A DNA stretch of 6,408 nucleotides from an uncultured Eubacteriales bacterium (GCA_900551415.1 URWB01000125.1:1-6408); one strand, 5' to 3'. Shown: positions 1 to 6,152, counted from the stretch's first letter. The notes: a model not told the origin generated them from the letters alone. Translations and numbers: made by a program.

Positions 1-785
1 CTCGGCCTGACCAAGATGCTGCTGCGTGAGATCGACGCGCGCGAGGACGGCTGCGGCACTTCTTCCACCGGGTCTGCCGTCAGGGAAACCCGCATCGTAT
101 CTCCAATGCCGCATAGCAGCAGCGAACCGATGCCGATCGCCGATTTCAGCTTGCCTCGTTTCGGCGTGCCCGCCTCGGTAATCCCGATGTGCACCGGCAC
201 ATCGGTCTGCGATGCCAAAAGTCTGTGCGCCTCGTAGTTCAGCGTCACATCTGAGGCCTTCAGGGAAACCACAAGCCTGTCATAGCCCAGATCCTCGATC
301 ATCGCCAAATTGTATAAAGCGCTCTCTGCCAGCGCCGCGGCGGTCACGCCGCCATATTTTGTCAGAATCGGCTTTTCGAGAGAACCGGAATTGACGCCCA
401 CGCGAATCGGGATCTCTCGCTCCTTCGCTGCCCGCACCACCTCGCGCACGCGCTCCGGTCCGCCGATATTCCCCGGATTGATACGGATCTTATCCGCGCC
501 CTGCCGGATCGCTTCGATCGCCATCCGATAATCAAAGTGAATGTCCGCGACCAGCGGCAGACGTTGAAATTTTCGCTTCACGCTGCCAAAGACCTCCGCG
601 GCTTCCGCGTCCGGTACCGAAATACGCACGATCTGACAACCTGCATCCGCAAGCCGCGCAATCTGCTCTGTCAGCGCGTGCTCATCACGAGAATCCACGT
701 TCGTCATCGACTGGATACTGACAGGCGCGCCGCCCCCGATCAGCACATCGCCGCACCGCACCTGTCTCGTTTCGTTCTTTTTCAT
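1..785 (-). CDS. ispG: 4-hydroxy-3-methylbut-2-enyl diphosphate synthase (IspG/GcpE), 3' end missing
   Basis: IspG makes HMBPP from methylerythritol cyclodiphosphate, the penultimate step of the MEP isoprenoid pathway, using a [4Fe-4S] cluster. I translated about 261 codons that run off the left edge with no stop. The family TIM-barrel domain is clear: PVSIQSMTN near residue 21, GADKIRINPGNI at 96-107, VGVNSGSLEKP at 129-139, VVSLKAS at 172-178, HIGITEAG at 199-206 and GIGDTMRVSLTADPVEEV at 226-243. The C-terminal iron-sulphur domain with its cysteine motif would lie beyond the window. The start ATG (783-785) follows an AAGGAGG 5 nt upstream. Residues 244-261 (bases 3-56) no longer look like IspG. 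The reading one frame over, AAAVLARVDLTQQHLGQAE (bases 57-1), is a more plausible helix, so a 1-base indel near base 57 is suspected. It is the last visible gene of the operon, 69 nt after rseP. The family call is secure; whether the gene is intact is not. Confidence 0.95.
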   Translation of the reverse strand, partial: MKKNETRQVRCGDVLIGGGAPVSIQSMTNVDSRDEHALTEQIARLADAGCQIVRISVPDAEAAEVFGSVKRKFQRLPLVADIHFDYRMAIEAIRQGADKIRINPGNIGGPERVREVVRAAKEREIPIRVGVNSGSLEKPILTKYGGVTAAALAESALYNLAMIEDLGYDRLVVSLKASDVTLNYEAHRLLASQTDVPVHIGITEAGTPKRGKLKSAIGIGSLLLCGIGDTMRVSLTADPVEEVPQPSSRASISRSSILVRP

Positions 786-790
786 AAGCG

Positions 791-797
791 CCTCCTT
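791..797 (-). promoter_or_regulatory. Shine-Dalgarno of ispG
   Basis: AAGGAGG sits 5 nt before the ispG ATG. It fixes the start at 783-785 and shows that ispG has its own strong initiation site despite being downstream in the operon. Confidence 0.85.
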
Positions 798-854
798 AGA
801 CCCTTTCTCCGGTCAGCTTCTCTGATTCCCGGCTTCTGCCCTGCGCCCGTGCGG

Positions 855-1880
855 CTAACCGATCAGGCGGAAAATATCGTTTTTCGTCACGTAGAGCATC
901 AATGCCAGCAGCAGGACCAGTCCGATGATGTGTACGGTTCCCTCCACCTTTTCGCTGACTTTTTTGCCTGTGATCATCGTAAACAGCACGAAAAGAATAC
1001 GTCCGCCGTCCAAAGCCGGAAGCGGCAGCATATTGATGACTGCCAGATTCAGACAGATCAGAATCGTCAAAAATCCATAATAGACCCAACCGTATTCGCT
1101 CGTTCTGCTGACCATCTGTACCATGCCAACCGGCCCCGAAAGGTCATCCGCGTCTGCTCTTCCGGTTGCCAAATCGCCCAGCGCGCTGAACATCGTCTTT
1201 GTCATATTCCAGGTTGTCTGCGTGCCCGCGGCAATCGCTTTCAGCGGATTATGACTGATCCTGCAGGTGATGCCGACCGCGTAATACTGCGTTTCCTGTC
1301 CGTTCGCGTCCTGCGCGCGCATCAGCTGCGGTGTGATCGTCAAATCACGATCCTCTCCATCGGACTGCACCGTAAACGACAGCGGCTTGCCCTCAGCCGC
1401 AGCGATTGCCGCGCTGACGTCATTCCATGTTTCAATTTTGGTATCATCGATGCGCACGATCTTGTCCCCTGCCGCAAGACCCGCCTTCATGGCCGGACTG
1501 TCTGATGAAACTGTCCCGACTGTCGTGGTCGTAAACCCGAGCGTTCCGATCAGCAGCCATGAAATCACCAGCGCGCAGACCAAATTCATAAACGAACCTG
1601 CCGCCAGGATCACAAGCCGCTGCCATGGCTTCTTGCTTCCAAACGCGCGCGGATTATCAGACTCTCCATCCTCTCCCTCCATCGCGCAGAAGCCTCCGAT
1701 CGGAAAGAGGCGGATGCTGTGCAGCGTTTCGCCCCGCTGTTTTTTCCAGATTGTCGGCCCCATGCCGAACGCGAATTCATTGACCTGCACGCCCATCTTT
1801 TTCGCCGCCAGAAAATGCCCCAGCTCATGCGGAAAAATCATAATGCAGAACAGCACAATCGTCAAAATCGCTGTTTTCAT
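855..1880 (-). CDS. rseP: Site-2 intramembrane zinc metalloprotease, RseP/RasP family
   Basis: Members of this family cut transmembrane segments of anti-sigma factors, signal-peptide remnants and similar substrates in the cytoplasmic membrane. The product has 341 residues. TM1 (about 3-17) runs into the zinc motif HELGH at 18-22. The family stretch LFPIGGFCAMEGE is at 59-71, and a second membrane segment with GSFMN lies at about 88-115. A single PDZ-like domain occupies about 115-183 (GTVSSDSPAMKAGLAAGD). SGPVGM is at 248-253, a third membrane segment at 268-285, the third zinc-ligand region NMLPLPALDGG at 283-293 and a final hydrophobic helix at about 318-331. One PDZ domain and about 340 residues fit Gram-positive RasP-like enzymes, not the longer two-PDZ E. 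coli form. A TTG two codons upstream (1884-1886) is in frame, but it lies only 2 nt from the GGAG. The ATG at 1878-1880 has a proper 8-nt spacing and is preferred. The substrate cannot be inferred here. Confidence 0.95.
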   Translation of the reverse strand: MKTAILTIVLFCIMIFPHELGHFLAAKKMGVQVNEFAFGMGPTIWKKQRGETLHSIRLFPIGGFCAMEGEDGESDNPRAFGSKKPWQRLVILAAGSFMNLVCALVISWLLIGTLGFTTTTVGTVSSDSPAMKAGLAAGDKIVRIDDTKIETWNDVSAAIAAAEGKPLSFTVQSDGEDRDLTITPQLMRAQDANGQETQYYAVGITCRISHNPLKAIAAGTQTTWNMTKTMFSALGDLATGRADADDLSGPVGMVQMVSRTSEYGWVYYGFLTILICLNLAVINMLPLPALDGGRILFVLFTMITGKKVSEKVEGTVHIIGLVLLLALMLYVTKNDIFRLIG

Positions 1881-1888
1881 ATCCAAAT

Positions 1889-1892
1889 CTCC
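1889..1892 (-). promoter_or_regulatory. Shine-Dalgarno deciding the rseP start
   Basis: GGAG lies 8 nt before ATG 1878-1880 and only 2 nt before the in-frame TTG at 1884-1886. The spacing argues for the ATG and a 341-residue protein instead of the 343-residue TTG form. Confidence 0.65.
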
Positions 1893-1961
1893 ATTCTTTC
1901 TCTCATATCCTTGACGTCAAAGCCCGCTGAATCACTATCCGCGCGATGCGCTGAAAGTGTT

Positions 1962-1982
1962 GCTTCTTGCCGAGGCCGAAGC
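1962..1982 (-). other. Small hairpin just after dxr stop
   Basis: GCTTC and GAAGC form a 5-bp stem with an inner GCC/GGC pairing, starting 6 nt past the dxr stop codon in the 108-nt dxr-rseP gap. No U-run follows on the minus strand, so it does not look like an intrinsic terminator. It may be an mRNA 3'-end or processing structure, or chance. Confidence 0.3.
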
Positions 1983-1988
1983 CCGGGT

Positions 1989-3128
1989 TTACAGAAGTTC
2001 CCGCGTTTTTGCGCGCGTCTGACGGTCAATCTCCAAAATTCCCTCTAAATCCAATCGTTCTGCTGCGCTGTGCCTTGAAAGAATCAACGACAGCTTGCGC
2101 GGGATATCCAAAAATCTGATCTTTTCCTGCAAAAACGCATCCACCAGCACCTCGTTGGCGGCGTTCAGCACCAGCGGACAACTGCCGCCCGTCTGCAGCG
2201 CCGCGTAAGCAAGTCCCAGACAGGTGAATGTCTCAAGATCCGGCTTTTCAAAGGTCAGACAGCTTCCCGCTCCAAAAAAATCCAGCGGCGCGTCCGGATT
2301 CTCAAGACGCTCCGGATAACCCAAGGCCAGACTGATCGGAATCCGCATATCCGGCACGCCCATCTGACCGATAACAGAATTGTCCGCAAACTCCACCGCC
2401 GAGTGCAGAATGCTCTGCGGATGCACCAACACCTGAATCCGCGCGGCAGGCACATCGAACAGCCATTTCGCCTCGATGACCTCCAGCCCCTTGTTCATCA
2501 TGGTCGCGGAGTCAATCGTAATCTTCGCGCCCATGCTCCAGTTCGGGTGTTTCAGCGCCTGCGCCGGCGTTACATGCTCCAGTTCCTCCCTTGAAAATCC
2601 GCGGAACGGACCGCCGCTCGCAGTCAGGAGTATTTTTTTTACCGGACGATGCCGATTCCCCTCCAGACACTGAAAGATCGCGCTGTGCTCACTGTCCACC
2701 GGCAGCAGACGCACGCCCTTTTCGCTGACGGTTTCCATCACGAGCCGGCCGCCCGCCACCAGCGTTTCTTTGTTGGCGAGCGCAATATCCCTGCCTGCCA
2801 AAATCGCGTGATAGGTCGGTTCCAGACCGCGCATTCCCATCAGCGCGTTCACCACCATATCACAGTCCGCGGTCGCGGCCTCGATCAAACCCTCCCTGCC
2901 GTGCAGGAGTGTGACCTGCGGAAACTGCGCCGCCAGCGCGAGCGCGTCCTCTCTCCGCTCGGTAACCGCAAGCCGCGGACGAAACACCGCGATCTGCTTT
3001 GCCAAAAGCGCGGTATTCCTGCCGCAGGTCAGCGCCGTCACGCAAAAACGATCGGGATTGGCCGCGATGACCTCTAAAGTCTGCGTACCGATCGAGCCGG
3101 TACTGCCCAAAATCGTAATCTTCTTCAT
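1989..3128 (-). CDS. dxr: 1-deoxy-D-xylulose 5-phosphate reductoisomerase (Dxr/IspC)
   Basis: Dxr rearranges and reduces DXP to MEP with NADPH and a divalent metal. This is the first committed step of the MEP pathway and the target of fosmidomycin. The 379-residue product has the usual length for Gram-positive Dxr. The N-terminal NADPH-binding motif GSTGSIG is at 8-14, LANKETLVAGG at 117-127 and the metal-binding DSE at 145-147 (D145, E147). SGGPF is at 171-175, the substrate-loop motif HPNWSMG at 194-200, and IDSATMMNKGLE at 205-216 carries the third metal ligand E216. HPQSILHS follows at 236-243, then MGVPDMRIPI. All key residues are present, so the enzyme should be active. The start MKKITILGSTG is the family's normal N-terminus, yet its Shine-Dalgarno is weak and distant (AGAGGAT, 12 nt upstream). 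The gene lies 57 nt after cdsA and 108 nt before rseP, and pairs functionally with ispG in the same operon. Confidence 0.98.
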   Translation of the reverse strand: MKKITILGSTGSIGTQTLEVIAANPDRFCVTALTCGRNTALLAKQIAVFRPRLAVTERREDALALAAQFPQVTLLHGREGLIEAATADCDMVVNALMGMRGLEPTYHAILAGRDIALANKETLVAGGRLVMETVSEKGVRLLPVDSEHSAIFQCLEGNRHRPVKKILLTASGGPFRGFSREELEHVTPAQALKHPNWSMGAKITIDSATMMNKGLEVIEAKWLFDVPAARIQVLVHPQSILHSAVEFADNSVIGQMGVPDMRIPISLALGYPERLENPDAPLDFFGAGSCLTFEKPDLETFTCLGLAYAALQTGGSCPLVLNAANEVLVDAFLQEKIRFLDIPRKLSLILSRHSAAERLDLEGILEIDRQTRAKTRELL

Positions 3129-3140
3129 TTTATTTTGTCA

Positions 3141-3147
3141 ATCCTCT
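3141..3147 (-). promoter_or_regulatory. Weak, distant ribosome-binding site of dxr
   Basis: AGAGGAT is the only purine-rich element before the dxr ATG, with 12 nt between them. Every other complete gene here has a GGAG-type core 5-8 nt from its start. Translation of dxr may therefore be less efficient, or coupled to upstream translation. Confidence 0.45.
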
Positions 3148-3185
3148 GCCCCATGTATATCCATTTTTTATATTCTGACACGCGC

Positions 3186-3971
3186 CTACATTTCATTGAC
3201 AAACAAAATGCAGTAGTAAATCATCGGTGCCGTAAACAATACGCTGTCGAAGCGGTCCAAAATACCGCCGTGCCCCGGAATCAGATTGCCGTAATCCTTG
3301 ATGCCCATCTGCCGTTTGAACGCCGACGCCGCCAAATCGCCAAACTGCGCGACCACGCTGCCGACTACCGCGATCACCATGCATTCCGCAATCATATCCG
3401 GCTTTACGAAATAGGCGAAGATACCGCAAAACAGCACACTGCCGAGCACACCGCCGACCGCGCCTTCCTTGCTCTTTTTTGGGCTCAAATGCGGGCAGAG
3501 TTTATGCTTGCCGATTGCCATGCCCACAAAGTACGCCATGATGTCTGTGCCGAACGCCGCCAAAAATACCAGCCAGATCAGATCGCTGTCCGCGGTCTGG
3601 TCAATCAATACGATGTGGAAGGAAAAGAAGACAACATATAAAATTCCAAGCAGGGTCGCTGTCATGTCCTGCAGCTTCCGTTCTTCCACATTAAAGCCGT
3701 AGATCATCGAGGCCATCACGACCAGCACGATCCAAACCATCACGAAGCGCAGATCTGACGGAAACGCCAGATTCAGCGCGTACAGCGCAACCAACGCCGT
3801 ATAGCCAATCGGCCCGCAAGGTTTCGTTTCCGCTGCCTCAAAGCCCTGATAAAACTCGCGCAGCCCGATCGCGCCGACCAAAAACGCCGCTGCCATCAGC
3901 GGATAACCGCCCAGATAAACCAAAATCAGAAGCGGCAGCATCACACATGCCGAAATAATTCTTGTTTTCAT
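3186..3971 (-). CDS. cdsA: Phosphatidate cytidylyltransferase (CDP-diacylglycerol synthase)
   Basis: CdsA condenses CTP and phosphatidic acid into CDP-diacylglycerol, the precursor of membrane phospholipids. It is an integral membrane enzyme. The 261-residue product is rich in hydrophobic helices (for example about 5-20, 24-36, 54-70, 75-91, 104-123, 130-152, 171-189 and 195-215). The C-terminal family signature is complete: S216-A-F-K-R, K225-D226, then PGHGGILDRFD at 232-242 with its conserved His, Gly-Gly, Asp, Arg and Asp. SPKKSKEG at 163-170 and the D143..AY region are also typical. Its own GGGGAGG lies 6 nt before the ATG (3969-3971) and directly abuts the uppS stop codon, so uppS and cdsA are probably translationally coupled. 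Longer in-frame extensions upstream would overlap uppS and lack a ribosome-binding site, so I reject them. Confidence 0.97.
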   Translation of the reverse strand: MKTRIISACVMLPLLILVYLGGYPLMAAAFLVGAIGLREFYQGFEAAETKPCGPIGYTALVALYALNLAFPSDLRFVMVWIVLVVMASMIYGFNVEERKLQDMTATLLGILYVVFFSFHIVLIDQTADSDLIWLVFLAAFGTDIMAYFVGMAIGKHKLCPHLSPKKSKEGAVGGVLGSVLFCGIFAYFVKPDMIAECMVIAVVGSVVAQFGDLAASAFKRQMGIKDYGNLIPGHGGILDRFDSVLFTAPMIYYCILFVNEM

Positions 3972-3977
3972 TCGTAA

Positions 3978-3984
3978 CCTCCCC
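3978..3984 (-). promoter_or_regulatory. Shine-Dalgarno of cdsA adjoining the uppS stop
   Basis: GGGGAGG occupies the bases immediately after the uppS TAA (3985-3987) and is 6 nt from the cdsA ATG. It sets the cdsA start and suggests that ribosomes finishing uppS re-initiate on cdsA. Confidence 0.85.
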
Positions 3985-4707
3985 TTATCTTCCGCCAAAT
4001 CTGCGGCCCCTATGCGTAAATTCCAAAACCATGGTCTCAAATTCCTGCGGTGTGAAATCCGGCCACAGCGTGTCGGTGAACGCCAGCTCGCTGTAAGCTG
4101 CCTGCCACAGCAAAAAATTGGAAAGCCGCTGTTCCCCGCTCGTGCGGATGATCAGATCCGGATCCGGCACGCTGCCGTTCTCCGCGCCCGTATAGAGGCT
4201 CTCCGAAATAATTTTTTCGTCGATATCCTCCGGCGCGAGCGTACCGCTTCGCACCGACTCGCAGAGTTTTCGCACGCCGCGGGTAATCTCCGCCCTGCTG
4301 CCGTAATTTAAGGCTATATGAAACTGCAGACCTGTATTGCTTGCCGTAGTCTTCAGTGCTTTTTCGATACTCTTAACCGCTGTCTCCGGCACTTTGCTGT
4401 AATCGCCCAGGATATGCACCTTGACATTGTTTTGGTGCAGCTCCGCAAGCTCGCTGCCGACAAATTTGACCAGGAGGTTGAATATGCCGCCGACCTCCTC
4501 CTGCGAGCGCTTCCAGTTTTCGGTGGAAAACGCGTAGACCGTCAGGTGACGAATCCCCATGACATCGGCTTTTTTGATAATTTCCTTCATAGTCAGCATG
4601 CCGCGGTTATGTCCCTGCAGTCTGCTGACCTTGTGCTGCTCCGCCCAGCGTCCGTTGCCGTCCATGATGACGGCAACGTGCCGCGGCATCTTCTCTGCTT
4701 CGCTCAT
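3985..4707 (-). CDS. uppS: Undecaprenyl diphosphate synthase (cis-prenyltransferase, UppS/IspU)
   Basis: UppS adds isopentenyl diphosphate units in cis to farnesyl diphosphate, giving the C55 carrier used for peptidoglycan and other wall polymers. The 240-residue product carries the full family pattern. MDGNGRWA is at 15-22 with catalytic Asp16, followed by RLQGHNRG at 29-36, FSTENWKR at 60-67, NYGSRAEI at 134-141 and RTSGEQRLSNFLLWQ at 188-202. R188, R194 and S196 of the last motif bind diphosphate. The start is ATG 4705-4707, preceded by AGGAG with a 5-nt spacer. A GTG 14 codons upstream (4747-4749) lies inside a hairpin, adds non-family residues and has no ribosome-binding site. The initiation region is unusual: a strong hairpin ends just 5' of the Shine-Dalgarno and a 10-bp perfect stem sits within codons 10-20. 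The stop TAA touches the cdsA ribosome-binding site. Confidence 0.98.
   Translation of the reverse strand: MSEAEKMPRHVAVIMDGNGRWAEQHKVSRLQGHNRGMLTMKEIIKKADVMGIRHLTVYAFSTENWKRSQEEVGGIFNLLVKFVGSELAELHQNNVKVHILGDYSKVPETAVKSIEKALKTTASNTGLQFHIALNYGSRAEITRGVRKLCESVRSGTLAPEDIDEKIISESLYTGAENGSVPDPDLIIRTSGEQRLSNFLLWQAAYSELAFTDTLWPDFTPQEFETMVLEFTHRGRRFGGR
4653..4678 (-). repeat. 10-bp perfect inverted repeat inside early uppS codons
   Basis: CGTTGCCGTC and GACGGCAACG flank a 6-nt loop, an exact 10-bp GC-rich stem in the mRNA. It starts about 26 nt after the uppS ATG and spans codons 10-19, including those for catalytic Asp16. It is within coding sequence, so conserved residues explain part of it, but the V-A and G-N codons need not have paired. 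Confidence 0.7.
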
Positions 4708-4712
4708 TATGA

Positions 4713-4717
4713 CTCCT
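4713..4717 (-). promoter_or_regulatory. Shine-Dalgarno deciding the uppS start
   Basis: AGGAG lies 5 nt before ATG 4705-4707. It lies 6 nt downstream (in the mRNA) of the hairpin at 4724-4750, so that structure could influence ribosome access. It supports the 240-residue UppS over the GTG extension. Confidence 0.8.
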
Positions 4718-4723
4718 ACAAAG

Positions 4724-4759
4724 AGTGTGGCCCCCGCCGGCAGCCACACTATCTTTTTT
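4724..4759 (+). terminator. Strong hairpin in the frr-uppS gap with a T-tract on the plus strand
   Basis: AGTGTGGC (4724-4731) pairs perfectly with GCCACACT (4743-4750) around an 11-nt GC-rich loop. On the plus strand this is followed by ATC and six Ts (4754-4759), the layout of an intrinsic terminator. All genes here are on the minus strand, where the stem is followed only by CTTTG, so it should not stop the operon. It may block antisense transcription, or act in the operon mRNA as a leader or processing structure before uppS. Confidence 0.5.
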
Positions 4760-4785
4760 CCTGTTATTCTACCCGGAAATACCTG

Positions 4786-5340
4786 CTATACTTCCATGAT
4801 TTCCTTGTCCTTGGCCGCGATAATCTCATCGATTTCCTTTGTTGTCTTATCGGTTGCCTTCTGGATATCGTCCAGCGCTTTTTTGAGCTCATCCTCGGTG
4901 ATTTCGTGATTCTTTTCGAGCTTCTTCATCTCGTCATTGGCTTCTCTTCTGAGATTGCGGATCGCGACCTTGCTGTCCTCGCCCATCTTCTTAACGGTCT
5001 TGGTCAGTTCTTTTCTGCGTTCCTCGGTCACCTGCGGGATCACCAGTCTGACTGCCTTGCCGTCGTTCGATGGATTGATGCCGATGTTCGCGACATTGAT
5101 CGCCTTTTCGATCTCTCCGATCGATTTCGGGTCAAACGGCGCGATCAGCAGCGTTCTCGGATCCGGTACAGAGATGTTCGCCAGATTTTTGAGTGGTGTC
5201 GGAGAGCCGTAATAGTCCACCGTAACCTTGTCTAAAAGCGCCGGATTGGCTCTGCCCGCTCTGACCGTATTGAGGTCTTCCTTCAGAATCGCAATCGTTT
5301 TTTTACTTCTTTCTTCAAGATTCTTTTTTGTCTTTTCCAT
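4786..5340 (-). CDS. frr: Ribosome recycling factor (RRF)
   Basis: RRF works with EF-G to split post-termination ribosomes into subunits in the cytoplasm. The 184-residue product matches the usual family length of about 185. Domain I, a three-helix bundle, is formed by residues 1-30 and about 105-184, both strongly charged and helical. It includes RNLRREAND at 128-136, with the arginines that contact 23S rRNA. Domain II is the beta-rich insert at about 31-104, with TVRAGRANPALLDKV at 25-39, YYGSPTPL at 43-50 and the hinge-side motif SVPDPRTL at 57-64. The ATG at 5338-5340 has AGGAGG 7 nt upstream. Adjacency to pyrH (29 nt) is the near-universal bacterial arrangement. The 78-nt gap to uppS holds a strong hairpin. 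Confidence 0.98.
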   Translation of the reverse strand: MEKTKKNLEERSKKTIAILKEDLNTVRAGRANPALLDKVTVDYYGSPTPLKNLANISVPDPRTLLIAPFDPKSIGEIEKAINVANIGINPSNDGKAVRLVIPQVTEERRKELTKTVKKMGEDSKVAIRNLRREANDEMKKLEKNHEITEDELKKALDDIQKATDKTTKEIDEIIAAKDKEIMEV

Positions 5341-5347
5341 GAGTTTT

Positions 5348-5353
5348 CCTCCT
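5348..5353 (-). promoter_or_regulatory. Shine-Dalgarno of frr
   Basis: AGGAGG with a 7-nt spacer to the frr ATG. It lies in the 29-nt gap after pyrH and confirms the family-standard start. Confidence 0.8.
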
Positions 5354-5369
5354 AATCCCTTCCCTGCTT

Positions 5370-6074
5370 CTATTTGATAATCGTTCCGATTTTTTCGCCT
5401 GCGATCGCTTTGACAACGTTACCTTCCTCCGCGATGGCGAAAACATGAATGATGATATGGTTATCCTTGCAAAGTGTGGCTGCGGTCAGATCCATGACCT
5501 TGAGATCTTTTTCAACCACCTCCATGTGCGTCAGCTCGTCAAACCGGACGGCATTTGGATTTGTTGCCGGATCGCTGTCATAAACACCGTCTACATTCTT
5601 GGCCAAAAGAATCACGTCCGCGTCAATCTCCGCGGCTCTGAGCGCCGCCGCGGTATCTGTCGAAAAGAAAGGACTTCCGGTACCTGCTCCGAAAATGACG
5701 ATGTCCCCATGCTCCAAATGGCTCAGTGCTCTGCGTCTGGCGTACGGCTCTGCGATCTCCTTCATTTCGATGGCGGTCTGCACCTTTGCCGGAACGCCGA
5801 GTGCCAAAAACGCGTCCTGCAGTGCCAGGGAGTTCATGACTGTTGCCAGCATTCCCATGTAGTCGGCGGTCGCGCGGTCCATATCCTTGCTCGTACGCCC
5901 CCGCCAGAAATTGCCGCCTCCGACAACGATCGCGACTTCTACGCCCAAATCGTGAATTTGCTTGACTTCCTTGGCAACCTTTTGTGTCATTGCCTCATTG
6001 ATGCCAAAATGGTCGCTGCCCGCCAGCGCTTCACCGCTGATCTTGAGCAGGACTCTTTTATAAATCGGTTCCAT
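5370..6074 (-). CDS. pyrH: Uridylate kinase (UMP kinase, amino-acid kinase fold)
   Basis: PyrH phosphorylates UMP to UDP with ATP, supplying UTP and CTP for RNA, wall precursors and the CTP used by CdsA. It is a cytoplasmic hexamer, typically GTP-activated and UTP-inhibited. The 234-residue product shows LLKISGEAL at 9-17 (Lys11), the glycine-rich GGGNFWRGR at 52-60 and MDRATADYMGMLAT at 65-78 for UMP binding. FGAGTGSPFFSTDTAAALRA at 128-147 and the ATP-site KNVDGVYDSDP at 159-169 follow. Length and motifs are those of an intact bacterial enzyme, unrelated to eukaryotic UMP/CMP kinase. The ATG at 6072-6074 has GGGAGG with a 5-nt spacer. It is the first gene of the operon in view. The usual upstream partners rpsB-tsf are not there; a terminator and an unrelated gene come first. 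Confidence 0.98.
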   Translation of the reverse strand: MEPIYKRVLLKISGEALAGSDHFGINEAMTQKVAKEVKQIHDLGVEVAIVVGGGNFWRGRTSKDMDRATADYMGMLATVMNSLALQDAFLALGVPAKVQTAIEMKEIAEPYARRRALSHLEHGDIVIFGAGTGSPFFSTDTAAALRAAEIDADVILLAKNVDGVYDSDPATNPNAVRFDELTHMEVVEKDLKVMDLTAATLCKDNHIIIHVFAIAEEGNVVKAIAGEKIGTIIK

Positions 6075-6079
6075 CCTTA

Positions 6080-6085
6080 CCTCCC
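6080..6085 (-). promoter_or_regulatory. Shine-Dalgarno of pyrH
   Basis: GGGAGG lies 5 nt before ATG 6072-6074 and fixes the family-standard N-terminus. Confidence 0.85.
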
Positions 6086-6097
6086 GAAAATTTTATC

Positions 6098-6126
6098 ACT
6101 GTATGATCCTTCTTATTCTAACACAA
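6098..6126 (-). promoter_or_regulatory. pyrH: Candidate sigma-70-type promoter for the pyrH operon
   Basis: On the minus strand TTGTGT (6121-6126) and TACAGT (6098-6103) are separated by exactly 17 nt. They match the consensus hexamers at 3 and 4 of 6 positions. The placement fits: downstream of the terminator of the preceding gene and about 24 nt before the pyrH ATG. The -35 box overlaps the edge of the terminator. The match is weak, so this rests mainly on position. Confidence 0.35.
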
Positions 6127-6152
6127 AAAGACCTTTTGGAAAAGGTCTTTTT
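6125..6152 (-). terminator. Intrinsic terminator, nearly symmetric, between the surface-protein gene and pyrH
   Basis: AAAAAGACCTTTT and AAAAGGTCTTTTT are perfect 13-nt complements around a 2-nt centre, so about 11 pairs can form with a realistic loop. A five-T run ends the structure on either strand, allowing bidirectional function. On the minus strand it lies about 97 nt past the stop of the upstream gene and separates it from the pyrH operon. Confidence 0.85.

Noticed and set aside
537..1505. 322-codon open frame on the plus strand
   Set aside because: It lies antisense across the 5' part of ispG and most of rseP, both clear genes. Its translation is rich in Arg, His, Cys and Gln with no recognisable domain, and it is a shadow of GC-biased codons.
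1911..1920. Perfect palindrome TTGACGTCAA in the dxr-rseP gap, with TTGACG as a possible -35 box for rseP
   Set aside because: A 10-bp palindrome is expected several times by chance in a window of this size. The only -10-like hexamer at suitable spacing would place the start inside the rseP Shine-Dalgarno.
4708..4749. Upstream GTG start extending UppS by 14 residues
   Set aside because: The extension is not family-like, the GTG is buried in a hairpin stem and there is no ribosome-binding site. The ATG at 4705-4707 has a good AGGAG.
4318..5235. 305-codon open frame on the plus strand
   Set aside because: It is antisense to uppS and frr and crosses the intergenic hairpin. It shows no domain, no ribosome-binding site and typical shadow composition.
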